A stretch of 17,792 nt of DNA, taken from assembly GCA_947629215.1 (NCBI GenBank), contig CANRCU010000015.1, forward strand, positions 1-17,792, given 5' to 3'. A program made the position numbers and the translations under genes. Shown one piece after another: positions 8,262-15,312 of the stretch. Source of the stretch: an uncultured Clostridia bacterium. Its GTDB lineage: Bacteria; Bacillota; Clostridia; Lachnospirales; CAG-274. The stretch's first letter is position 1. The number at the start of each line of letters is the position of its first letter. The notes under the pieces are model-generated. The model was not told the origin of the DNA. It did not search any database and saw nothing but the letters and a program-made list of their open reading frames with translations.

Positions 8262-10433
8262 TCAATCTGATGTAAGCTCTTTGTACTCTTCACCGCACGC
8301 ATCTTCATAGGTCCACTGCTGGTTGGCAGCAGTGTTGGGATCAAAGTAAACTATCATTGTAGCGTCTATTTCCTCCGAGGATATTTCGCTTAATGCAACC
8401 ATACCATGGAAAAACGGACTGTTATCGGCAGTTATTTCAGATTCGTCCGAACCGGTGAAACCGCCGCTGTTATGCAAGGTAGTATGCAGACCCGGTGTAA
8501 GCCAATATCCAGGGAAACTTTCATGCGCATTCATACGTCCGAAACCGTGACCGCCATTTATCTCGGCAGGGCTGCTGCTTGGCTGAAGCGAGAATACGTA
8601 GAAGTTAGGCACATACTGATAATCGAACGAACCGCCGACAAGCGGGTTGAATGTCCATTTACCCGTTTCGGCATTGGTATCTATCTGACCGTTTATACCC
8701 ACCTTCACATCCTTGCCAAGGAATATTCTTATAAGACCTGTATGATTATGGTCGTTTATCCAGAATTTACCGGCTTTTGCATCATTATTTGTATAAAAAT
8801 CACATGCGTCTTTATCTACAAAACATACGTCTACTTTCTTTCTGCCGCTCGAACCGTCGGCATCCAAGCAGATAATTTTATCCTCTGTAAGCTGTTCGCT
8901 CAGTTTAAAATTGATAGTACAGCTTTGATCTATATAATATACCGTCTTGCCGTTTATGACCTGCTTATTTGGTATAGCATCAATACTGTTGTATTTTATG
9001 GATTCATAAGCCATATCCAACGGCCAGTTTGTTATAGGGATATTCGGAGCTCCGTCCGTTCCAAGTTCTGCAAGTATCTCTTCCTTATATATATCTGCAC
9101 GTGTTTCGCCAAGATCGGAACCAAAAATCATTTTAAGCGTTTCAAGAGCATAACCCATATCGTCGTATCTTGAATCATGCCTTCCGGCACCTGCACGGCT
9201 GTATATCTCGCCTTTGATTATCTCGTTATTGTTCTGAGCCGAGTTTGCGGAACTGTATATTGCGCCGCTTCCCCATGAAGGACCGGTCACTACCGTACTT
9301 CCGTTCTTGCAAATATAAATATTACCGCCAACAAACACATTACCGTTGATATTAATATCGGATGCATTGAGATAGTTTATATAAAGATCGCCTTTTACAT
9401 ATACACTACCGTTGATATGCATAGTCGGGTTTATATCGCCGTAATCGCCTTTTGCTTTTCCGTAACCATTGCCGATATTTTCATATGCAGGCGAATTGCT
9501 GTCGGGTGTTGCCATACCAAGATAGCAGTCGTTTCCGCAAACAAGGTTACCGTTTACAGTCATCTTATTGGAAAGAAACATGTCCCCGCCGGAGAACAGT
9601 GAATTATACTGTGTATTGCTCTGGTTACCATAAATATACATTTTGTTGCAGGCATAAACATTACCCGTAAGGTTTGTAGCAAAGAAAAAGTCAATATCAT
9701 TGGCATACACGTCGCCCGTAACTTTAAACCCGGCATTCACAGGATATATAGTACCCAAACAAAATACGGATTTATAACCGCCCGAGTTTGTGTTCTGGTA
9801 AACAAGACTTGATCTTAATGCCAACTTAGCTGTAGATGTACCGTCACCTTCTGCGATCTCAACATAATCGCCGGGAGATGTATTGTAGTAAGTAAGACCG
9901 CCCATAATACCGGACTGCAGCTTACCGGGGTTACCTGTTATGGTAAGCGCTGCTTTTTTGGGCGCACCGTTACATGTGGCAATCGTTGTAGTTTCGGTTG
10001 TGGTCTCGGGATAAGTATTTGCCTTATAAAGTTTATACTTCTTATTGCCGCTGTGACCTTCAACAACAAGGTTATATTCGTCAGTTGAACCCGCTATCTT
10101 TTCAGCATATACCTCACAATAATTCTGTGGGTTTGCGGCATCGGCGTTAATATCGGCATCACCAAAATCTATCCTGGCATTTTTGCCGACACCATAGGCA
10201 GCAAGTACCTGCGTACCTGTAAGATTTTTAGAAGCAATAGTTTCCTCAAGGAAACGCATGCCGGATTTTGCAACAAGATATGCTTCGTCCGATGCTGTTG
10301 CATCAAGGTCTATCCTTGTTGACCGTGTAACATTGCTTATAAAAGACGAACACAAAATCATAACAACGACCATGACCATCAAAGTGATCATCAGCGCATT
10401 ACCGCCTTCATCTTTCATATATTTTTTGAGCAT
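8262..10433 (-). CDS. PilX-like pilus assembly protein with beta-helix-like middle domain
   Basis: The 723-residue protein begins MLKKYMKDEGGNALMITLMVMVVVM, with one membrane helix at about 12-33. A helical part (RSTRIDLDATASDEAYLVAKSGM) follows, as in PilX N-terminal domains, where the usual Glu5 of pilins is weakly kept. A short Thr-rich stretch (about 142-151) leads to residues about 232-375. There, short strands of the type NGxVYVxGDLYI repeat, for example GNVYACNKMYI, NGNLVCGNDCYL, NGSVYVKGDLYI and NGNVFVGGNIYI, suggesting a right-handed beta-helix like bactofilin or polymer-forming surface proteins. Residues 400-723 are not recognised. Typical PilX proteins are about 170-200 residues. 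The GGGGGAGGA site is well placed before ATG 10433. Its place among the pilin genes suggests a minor-pilin or tip-complex role. Confidence 0.7.
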   Translation of the reverse strand: MLKKYMKDEGGNALMITLMVMVVVMILCSSFISNVTRSTRIDLDATASDEAYLVAKSGMRFLEETIASKNLTGTQVLAAYGVGKNARIDFGDADINADAANPQNYCEVYAEKIAGSTDEYNLVVEGHSGNKKYKLYKANTYPETTTETTTIATCNGAPKKAALTITGNPGKLQSGIMGGLTYYNTSPGDYVEIAEGDGTSTAKLALRSSLVYQNTNSGGYKSVFCLGTIYPVNAGFKVTGDVYANDIDFFFATNLTGNVYACNKMYIYGNQSNTQYNSLFSGGDMFLSNKMTVNGNLVCGNDCYLGMATPDSNSPAYENIGNGYGKAKGDYGDINPTMHINGSVYVKGDLYINYLNASDININGNVFVGGNIYICKNGSTVVTGPSWGSGAIYSSANSAQNNNEIIKGEIYSRAGAGRHDSRYDDMGYALETLKMIFGSDLGETRADIYKEEILAELGTDGAPNIPITNWPLDMAYESIKYNSIDAIPNKQVINGKTVYYIDQSCTINFKLSEQLTEDKIICLDADGSSGRKKVDVCFVDKDACDFYTNNDAKAGKFWINDHNHTGLIRIFLGKDVKVGINGQIDTNAETGKWTFNPLVGGSFDYQYVPNFYVFSLQPSSSPAEINGGHGFGRMNAHESFPGYWLTPGLHTTLHNSGGFTGSDESEITADNSPFFHGMVALSEISSEEIDATMIVYFDPNTAANQQWTYEDACGEEYKELTSD

Positions 10434-10454
10434 AGTAATATCCTCCCCCTTTTA

Positions 10455-11081
10455 TTACTTGAACAATGCAGAGTTACCGGCTGCCTGACCAAACTGATGA
10501 TCGAAGATGTCATCGGGTGTTTCGGTCTTATCTGCCGATAAGAAACTGTATTGTATATTTGTCTGCATTTCGGCCGCATTGCCCGAAAGACTGAGAGATG
10601 TCAAAAGACTGGTCTTTTCAAGATTTTCGACAGTTTCTATAAACTTTGTCACATTTGAATAACCGCCTGTTGCAACTATTGTTATAGTATTGTCAAAAAT
10701 ACCCGTTTCTCTCTCGCCGCCATCGGCATTGACTTTCCTCGGCGCTTGTGCGATATTGATGTTTGATATTGTAACACTGTTTGCCTGTAATTCCTTATTC
10801 ATGAAAGCATGAAGGCTTTCGGGATTGGTATTCGGGAAACCTGTTGCAAAAAGCTCAACTTTTTCCGCTTTAAGTCTTTCAATATCATCTCTGTACTGTT
10901 GCTCGGAATCAACGATCTCTTTCTTTTCGTCATATTCTGCCTGCAAAGTTTCGATCTGTGTTTTATTCTCTTGTATAGTTGCCTTGATAGGATTGACACC
11001 CATCATAAACAGCAGATAATAGCACATAAAGTTAATAACGACCAAAATAAGGATAGTTTCTTTATTACCTAATTTACTCAT
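10455..11081 (-). CDS. pilO: PilO-like type IV pilus alignment protein
   Basis: The 208-residue protein has one N-terminal membrane helix (about 8-28, ETILILVVINFMCYYLLFMM), then a coiled coil (about 35-76, rich in Glu, Lys and Gln). The extracytoplasmic part is of mixed alpha/beta type: the FPNTNPESLHAFMNKELQAN element and the later TIVATGGYSNVTKFIETVENL fit the ferredoxin-like fold of PilO. PilO pairs with PilN and links the cytoplasmic PilM ring to the pilus machine. The gene begins 2 bp after the pilN stop, so translation is probably coupled. AAGGAG lies about 13 bases upstream of the ATG, inside pilN. Sequence identity in this family is low, so the call rests on layout and gene order. 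Confidence 0.8.
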   Translation of the reverse strand: MSKLGNKETILILVVINFMCYYLLFMMGVNPIKATIQENKTQIETLQAEYDEKKEIVDSEQQYRDDIERLKAEKVELFATGFPNTNPESLHAFMNKELQANSVTISNINIAQAPRKVNADGGERETGIFDNTITIVATGGYSNVTKFIETVENLEKTSLLTSLSLSGNAAEMQTNIQYSFLSADKTETPDDIFDHQFGQAAGNSALFK

Positions 11082-11083
11082 GA

Positions 11084-11749
11084 TCAGCTTTCAGCTCCTT
11101 CCTCTGTTGCCTCTTCGCCTTCGCCCTCGGCCGGTACTTCCTCTTCGGGAACTTCTCTTGATTTAAGCTGTACGGTAACAATTGCATTATATACATTATC
11201 GCCCGATTTGCTTACACCGTTGTATGTTACATCATCAAAATCTTTGATGTAGTAATCATCCTCGCCTGTAGGCTCGGGGTTCTTTGTCTGCGAATTTCTG
11301 AGAGCATTTGCATAATCGGCAATGGCAAGTTCGCTTGTACCCGTACATGTCAACGAAACAGCACCGCTCGAATATGTAAAGCTGGTCAATGTGACCGTGT
11401 TAGGCATAGCAGCAGCAATTTTCTGGATATCATCGGTCGTAAGCCTTGCCTGCTGGTCAAACTCTGCAACAGACTGGTTGAAAGTGTCTATATCCATCTG
11501 AAGACCCTCAGCCTCTTTCTTGAGTTCTTCAACAACTTTAAGCTGTTCTTCCATAGCAGCTATCTTATTTTCAAGAGAGCTTATTTTAAGTTTCTGACCG
11601 CCGTTTACCATGCTCATAAGACCAAGCACGATTATGGCAATGGCTGCGAAAATAATAAGACATACTTTCAGCGTTTTTTCAAAGTTTATCGCAAAACCGC
11701 TTGAATCCTGACCGATAACGTCAAAAAAGTTAATATCGCGTTTTAACAT
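11084..11749 (-). CDS. pilN: PilN-like type IV pilus alignment protein
   Basis: PilN has a short cytoplasmic N-terminus that docks into PilM, one membrane helix and an extracytoplasmic fold. Here the N-terminus is MLKRDINFFDVIG, where INFF stands for the conserved INLL(P) PilM-binding motif. The helix is at about 27-47 and a coiled coil follows (about 53-100). The 221-residue protein ends in a strongly acidic tail (about 200-221, many Glu), which is not usual for PilN and may be a surface or wall-facing extension. It lies between pilM (10 bp) and pilO (2 bp), the standard M-N-O order. A GGTGAGG site precedes the ATG. Confidence 0.85.
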   Translation of the reverse strand: MLKRDINFFDVIGQDSSGFAINFEKTLKVCLIIFAAIAIIVLGLMSMVNGGQKLKISSLENKIAAMEEQLKVVEELKKEAEGLQMDIDTFNQSVAEFDQQARLTTDDIQKIAAAMPNTVTLTSFTYSSGAVSLTCTGTSELAIADYANALRNSQTKNPEPTGEDDYYIKDFDDVTYNGVSKSGDNVYNAIVTVQLKSREVPEEEVPAEGEGEEATEEGAES

Positions 11750-11759
11750 ATCTCAAACC

Positions 11760-12842
11760 TCACCTTCTTATAAGACTGCCCGCAGCAGTGATAATTTCCG
11801 AAAGATTTATATCGGATGCAACCTCTATGCTTGACAGTGAGAAGATTTTTTCGACCTTAACGCCAAGCACTGTTGAAAGATACTGATCTATACCGTTTAT
11901 AGACGAATTGCCGCCATAAAGGTAAATCTGGTTGACCGGTTTGCCGCCCTGTCTTGTTGCGGAGAATTGCATCATTTTGTAAAGCTCTTCATTTACTTTT
12001 GTAAATATAGGCGAGATCTGCTCTCTCGAGCTTGATGAGTACATATAATCATCAAGGTCGTCGCTGCCGTTATAGCCGCCCTCGTAGCCGCCGTAACTTG
12101 CATATTCGCTTGCCTGATCGTCAAGATAATCGCTTTCGCCCGTATTATAGTCGGCGCTCAGCTCAAGGTCTTCCGCAATGGAGAGTGTACGCTTGAATAT
12201 GCTTGTACCGTCGGCGATAAGGTCTATATCCATATATGTACCGCCAAGGTCGACAAAAATCATTACTTTATCTTTTACGCTCTCCTGATTTATTTTAAGA
12301 TCGGGGTTCGCAAGCAGTTTGAAAACAACATTCCTGTGAGGATCGAATGTAACGGGCTTAACGTCGCCGGTCTTTAATACGTCCTGATATGATACGACCA
12401 TATCTTTTGGCGCTGCATAAGCCATTATCTTATAAATTTTTGAATAATCCTCGGTCGCCTCACCGATTATTGAATAATCGGTGAAGTAATCTGCCGTATT
12501 ACCGAAAGTTGTTACAACTTCGTTTCTTATCATTTTGCCAAGTTTAGGTCCTTTGATAGCGGGAACGGAAATTTCTCTTGCAACTATCTCGGTACTTCTG
12601 GCAACAACATTACATGAACATTTGCTCATACCGTTCTTGCCGAAAAGACCGTTGAGAAACGGACCCAAATCCATCTGACTTTTGATGTAACCGTTATCCA
12701 TACAAGCCTCGGGGGTGGATTCGATAACAACATCGGTTATCTTGATATGGCCGCTCTTATCGGCGCTGCCCCTGACTACTTTTATCGTCTTGCTGCCTAT
12801 ATCAACAGCTATCTGATTGCCTTTAGATTCTTTTTTTGCCAT
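11760..12842 (-). CDS. pilM: PilM actin-like type IV pilus assembly protein with an acidic insertion
   Basis: PilM is a cytoplasmic actin/FtsA-fold ATPase that binds the PilN N-terminus and forms a ring around PilB/PilC. The 360 residues show phosphate loop 1 AVDIGSKTIKVV (12-23), phosphate loop 2 IFVDLGGTYMDIDLI (195-209) and an adenosine-type motif IYLYGGNSSINGIDQYL (306-322). Residues about 229-273 are a low-complexity stretch of Tyr, Gly, Ser and Asp. They fall where other PilM proteins have a short loop after the second phosphate region, and the usual Gly-Gly segment there is not seen. Such insertions are unlike the family core I know. The AGAAGGGA site lies about 10 bases upstream of ATG 12842, and the gene begins 25 bp after pilC. 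Confidence 0.9.
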   Translation of the reverse strand: MAKKESKGNQIAVDIGSKTIKVVRGSADKSGHIKITDVVIESTPEACMDNGYIKSQMDLGPFLNGLFGKNGMSKCSCNVVARSTEIVAREISVPAIKGPKLGKMIRNEVVTTFGNTADYFTDYSIIGEATEDYSKIYKIMAYAAPKDMVVSYQDVLKTGDVKPVTFDPHRNVVFKLLANPDLKINQESVKDKVMIFVDLGGTYMDIDLIADGTSIFKRTLSIAEDLELSADYNTGESDYLDDQASEYASYGGYEGGYNGSDDLDDYMYSSSSREQISPIFTKVNEELYKMMQFSATRQGGKPVNQIYLYGGNSSINGIDQYLSTVLGVKVEKIFSLSSIEVASDINLSEIITAAGSLIRR

Positions 12843-12867
12843 TTACTTTTCATCCCTTCTTTTATTA

Positions 12868-14094
12868 TTAGCCTTCAAGACCGCCCGAAGCCGACTCAAC
12901 ATTACCGTACATACCAAACAGAGGCATCATGATACCAAGAATGACAGTACCTATAAGACCGCCCATAATAAGTATCATAACAGGCTCAAGTATAGATACC
13001 AGTTTCTGTATAGCGTCATCTGCTTCCATTTCGTAGAAATCAGCTGTCTTGCCAAGCACATCATCAAGCGAACCCGACTCTTCACCAACGCTGACCATGG
13101 TCACCATCATGTTCGGGAACAACTGTGTTTTATGTAAGGAATTTGACAATGCACCACCGGCGCGGATCTCATCCATAACTATCGACATCCTGTCATGCAC
13201 AACAACATTGTCAAGAACGTTTGTCGTAAGTTCAAGCGATGTAAGCAGCGTCATACCGCTTGAGAAAACCGCATACATAGTGCTGCAGAAGTTGGATGAC
13301 ATGATTACGGCATAGAGCTTGCCGATACCCGGTGTAAACAGCTTTACATGGTCTATTATATTCTTGACAAAACGCGTGTTCTTAAACGCACCGACAAGAA
13401 CTATAAAGGCAATAATACCGATAAGCAGAACATACCATCTCTGCACCATAAAATCCGAAGCCGCCATAAGGAACTGAGTTATTGCCGGCAGACTTTCCCT
13501 GTCGCCGAACATACCCATAAGGCTTGGTATAACAAAAATAAACAGACCGGAAACGACCAATACACACACTATAATCAATATTATAGGATAGACCATCGCC
13601 GACGATACCTTACTTTTGATCTTGACCTGCTTTTCGTAATGAAGAGCAAGTTTGTTCATGATAAGGTCAATAGAACCCGACATCTCGCCGGCCTCGATCA
13701 TACTTACCATAAAGTTGGGAAACGCACCTTCGGTAGATGCCATAGCCTTTGACAAGCTTTTACCTACCTGTACCTGCTCGTAAACCTTCAGCAGTATATC
13801 TTTGAGCCTTTTCTTCTCCTGCTGCTGATAAAGAACGTCCAGACACTTGATTATCGTAATACCGGAGCTAAGCATAGTTGCAAACTGCTTACACAGAATA
13901 GACAACTCTTTTATCTTTATAGCATTGGCATTTGCGTAGGATCTTGTGTCCGCATCTTTGATCTCCTGCACTGTAAGCACATATTCGTTTTTCTGCTTCA
14001 GTGTAGCGTTAAATTCTGCCATACTCGTGGCAAATAATGTACCTTTTACATTTTTACCTTCCGCATCAATAGCGGTATACTTGAATTTTGGCAT
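12868..14094 (-). CDS. pilC: Type IV pilus inner-membrane platform protein PilC
   Basis: PilC (GspF family) is the membrane platform through which PilB and PilT act on the pilus. The 408 residues carry two T2SSF domains (about 66-189 and 270-392), each with the repeated pattern QFATMLSSGITIIKCLDVL / NFCSTMYAVFSSGMTLLTSLEL and FPNFMVSMIEAGEMSGSID / FPNMMVTMVSVGEESGSLD. Three membrane helices lie at about 167-192, 220-237 and 370-392. The N-terminus MPKFKYTAIDAEGKNVKG is family-typical, and AGGGGGG sits six to seven bases upstream, so ATG 14094 is chosen over an in-frame GTG at 14115 that lies upstream of this site. It is the first gene of the operon, behind a leader of about 245 nt. Confidence 0.95.
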   Translation of the reverse strand: MPKFKYTAIDAEGKNVKGTLFATSMAEFNATLKQKNEYVLTVQEIKDADTRSYANANAIKIKELSILCKQFATMLSSGITIIKCLDVLYQQQEKKRLKDILLKVYEQVQVGKSLSKAMASTEGAFPNFMVSMIEAGEMSGSIDLIMNKLALHYEKQVKIKSKVSSAMVYPIILIIVCVLVVSGLFIFVIPSLMGMFGDRESLPAITQFLMAASDFMVQRWYVLLIGIIAFIVLVGAFKNTRFVKNIIDHVKLFTPGIGKLYAVIMSSNFCSTMYAVFSSGMTLLTSLELTTNVLDNVVVHDRMSIVMDEIRAGGALSNSLHKTQLFPNMMVTMVSVGEESGSLDDVLGKTADFYEMEADDAIQKLVSILEPVMILIMGGLIGTVILGIMMPLFGMYGNVESASGGLEG

Positions 14095-14342
14095 AATTTC
14101 CCCCCTCGTTCTCACTTTCTTTAAATTTTATTTGCAATTTGCCCGCCCGATCGCTTGACAGCATACGGGCGACGCGCCGATTTATATCTGCTCCCTTGAT
14201 CTATCATATCACGGACGCACAATGCACACAGATACCCGGACATACTTTGTCCCCCATCCGGAAACCCGCTGCAACACGGCATTATCAGCCCTTCCCGCTG
14301 TGGTTTACGGTATTGACCGCAGCAATAGGCATTAATTACTGC
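14095..14342 (-). ncRNA. Structured 5' leader RNA of the type IV pilus operon (candidate)
   Basis: By hand count, 107 of 200 bases are G/C at 14141-14340, against 11 of 120 in the next stretch upstream, and the change falls at the predicted transcription start. Possible stems in RNA order: GCAGTAAT (14342-14335) with ATTGCTGC (14326-14319); CCGTAAACC (14310-14302) with GGTTTCCGG (14266-14258, one mismatch) enclosing CAGC/GCTG; GGACA/TGTCC (14252-14238); TATCTG (14234-14229) with CAGATA (14190-14185). CGCCCG (14171-14166) can pair either through its first bases with GGCG just upstream (14178-14175) or with CGGGCG (14149-14144), an arrangement like a switch. The last 40 nt are A-rich and end in the pilC RBS. 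It matches no riboswitch consensus I recall, including cyclic di-GMP I and II. Confidence 0.5.
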
Positions 14343-14346
14343 TTAT

Positions 14347-14375
14347 ATTTTAACATAAATTTATGAAAATGTACA
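14347..14375 (-). promoter_or_regulatory. Predicted promoter of the type IV pilus operon
   Basis: On the minus strand TGTACA (14370-14375; 4 of 6 to TTGACA) is followed after exactly 17 bases by TAAAAT (14347-14352; 5 of 6 to TATAAT). The RNA would start near 14340, just where the sequence turns GC-rich. No other gene lies between it and pilC. Confidence 0.5.
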
Positions 14376-14546
14376 TATTTTTTTTAAATTTTATCAAAAT
14401 TTTTTTATGTTTTTTTATTTTTTACAAATAAAATAATTAAAATTTACAAAAAATTTACAATTAGAGTGTTTTTTTATTAATATTATACTCATCCGTACAT
14501 CTATTTTGAACACTTTTAACAATTCAAAAAAAGATTTGATATTTTA
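14376..14546. other. Very AT-rich tract upstream of the pilus operon promoter
   Basis: This stretch consists of repeated A and T tracts (several runs of six to eight) with hardly any G or C, and no open frame that looks like a gene. It lies directly upstream of the predicted -35 box, where AT tracts often act as UP elements or curved DNA. That role is inference from position and composition. Confidence 0.4.
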
Positions 14547-14666
14547 TTATACGTATTTTTTGTTAAAATTGTTAATTTTTTCTTGCATATCATCCATTAT
14601 TTTTTTATCCGGAACATAACGTTTAAATCTGTTGCCGGTAAAGACCGTTCCGAGTACGATTTGTGT
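14547..14666 (-). pseudogene. Possible degraded coding remnant
   Basis: On the minus strand a frame without a start codon, open after TGA 14667-14669, reads ...VFTGNRFKRYVPDKKIMDDM and ends INNFNKKYV at TAA 14547. It looks like a charged protein C-terminus rather than random AT-rich reading. A neighbouring frame upstream (about 14670-14735, LLLCSVKVLSEAVGYEHKSY) also looks protein-like, as if joined by a frameshift. I do not recognise a family. It lies between the terminator at 14745-14778 and the AT-rich tract, and may be chance. Confidence 0.2.
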
Positions 14667-14741
14667 TCATAACCAACAGCTTCCGACAAAACCTTTACAG
14701 AACACAACAGCAAAATCTCTCCGCCCGACTTACTTGTCGGT

Positions 14742-14778
14742 AAAAAAAGTCCGTTTTGCATCAACAAAACGGACTTTT
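14742..14778 (-). terminator. Strong rho-independent terminator of the DUF3737/cyclophilin-like operon
   Basis: AAAAGTCCGTTTTG (14745-14758) and CAAAACGGACTTTT (14765-14778) are a perfect 14-bp inverted repeat with a 6-nt loop. On the minus strand the hairpin ends in a run of seven T. It starts 2 bp after the stop codon of the lipoprotein gene. Confidence 0.9.
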
Positions 14779-14780
14779 CT

Positions 14781-15296
14781 TTATTCTGTATCGAGTGAAA
14801 ATTCAACGGTGACATTTTCGCTGCCAAGAGCTTTTTTAAGACTGTCGGCATCTGCATTCTCTATCCTGCCTATGGGCGTGAGGCTCCACGAATTTGTGTC
14901 GTAATATATAACAAGAGTCCTACCCTGATACAGAATTATATCTCCGGGTTTCGTGTTCATTTGCACATTGTTCTGAGGAAGTGTTCTGCCAAGGTCTGCG
15001 CCTTTTTCCATATTTGCATAATCACTCATATCAAGAGTGAGCGGTTTATCCTTCATCATTTCCTTCAATGCCTCAACGGAGGAATTGTTTTCAAGAGTTG
15101 CCGTAAATGTTGCATCGCCTGCTTTTACAGTCATTTTCATATCTGTGTTTACCTCCTCTTTGTTTTCGGATACGCTTTTCGTTTCCTCGGTCATTTCGAC
15201 ATATGCTTTGCTTTCCTGCGTTGTCTTTATGCCTGCGCAGCCTGCGGATGCCATTAGAGCCGCAACGGCAGACGCGCAAAATAACAATGCTTTCAT
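14781..15296 (-). CDS. Cyclophilin-like fold lipoprotein
   Basis: The 171-residue protein has a lipoprotein signal: a short charged start, a hydrophobic core and the lipobox SAGC with Cys at residue 20. It should therefore be tethered outside the membrane. A Glu/Lys/Thr-rich linker (about 22-52) leads to a domain of about 115 residues. The elements FTATLENNSSVEALKEMM, LTLDMSDYANMEKGADLGRTLP, KPGDIILYQGRTLVIYYD and SLTPIGRIENAD are those I know from the cyclophilin-like fold family (Cyclophil_like2). These proteins are not established prolyl isomerases and their role is unknown. AAGGAG lies upstream of the ATG. The gene begins 16 bp after the DUF3737 gene, so the two form an operon that ends at the 14-bp terminator. 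Confidence 0.85.
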   Translation of the reverse strand: MKALLFCASAVAALMASAGCAGIKTTQESKAYVEMTEETKSVSENKEEVNTDMKMTVKAGDATFTATLENNSSVEALKEMMKDKPLTLDMSDYANMEKGADLGRTLPQNNVQMNTKPGDIILYQGRTLVIYYDTNSWSLTPIGRIENADADSLKKALGSENVTVEFSLDTE

Positions 15297-15312
15297 AACT
15301 TTTCTCCTTTTA

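Noticed and set aside
7808..8344. Longer start at 8344 for the small prepilin gene.
   Set aside because: It would overlap the preceding gene by 83 bp, has no RBS in register and gives a leader unlike prepilins; ATG 8242 has AAAGGGGG upstream.
12868..14115. GTG start at 14115 for pilC.
   Set aside because: The AGGGGGG site lies downstream of it, and the family N-terminus MPKFKYTA begins at 14094.
14287..14332. A 15-codon open frame (MPIAAVNTVNHSGKG) inside the pilus leader, which could be a leader peptide.
   Set aside because: It has no ribosome binding site, begins about 9 nt from the predicted start of the RNA, and overlaps the first predicted hairpin; chance is more likely.
14141..14340. 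Cyclic di-GMP (GEMM or class II), cobalamin, guanidine or tetrahydrofolate riboswitch.
   Set aside because: Conserved cores remembered for these classes could not be found in order; an Infernal search would settle it.
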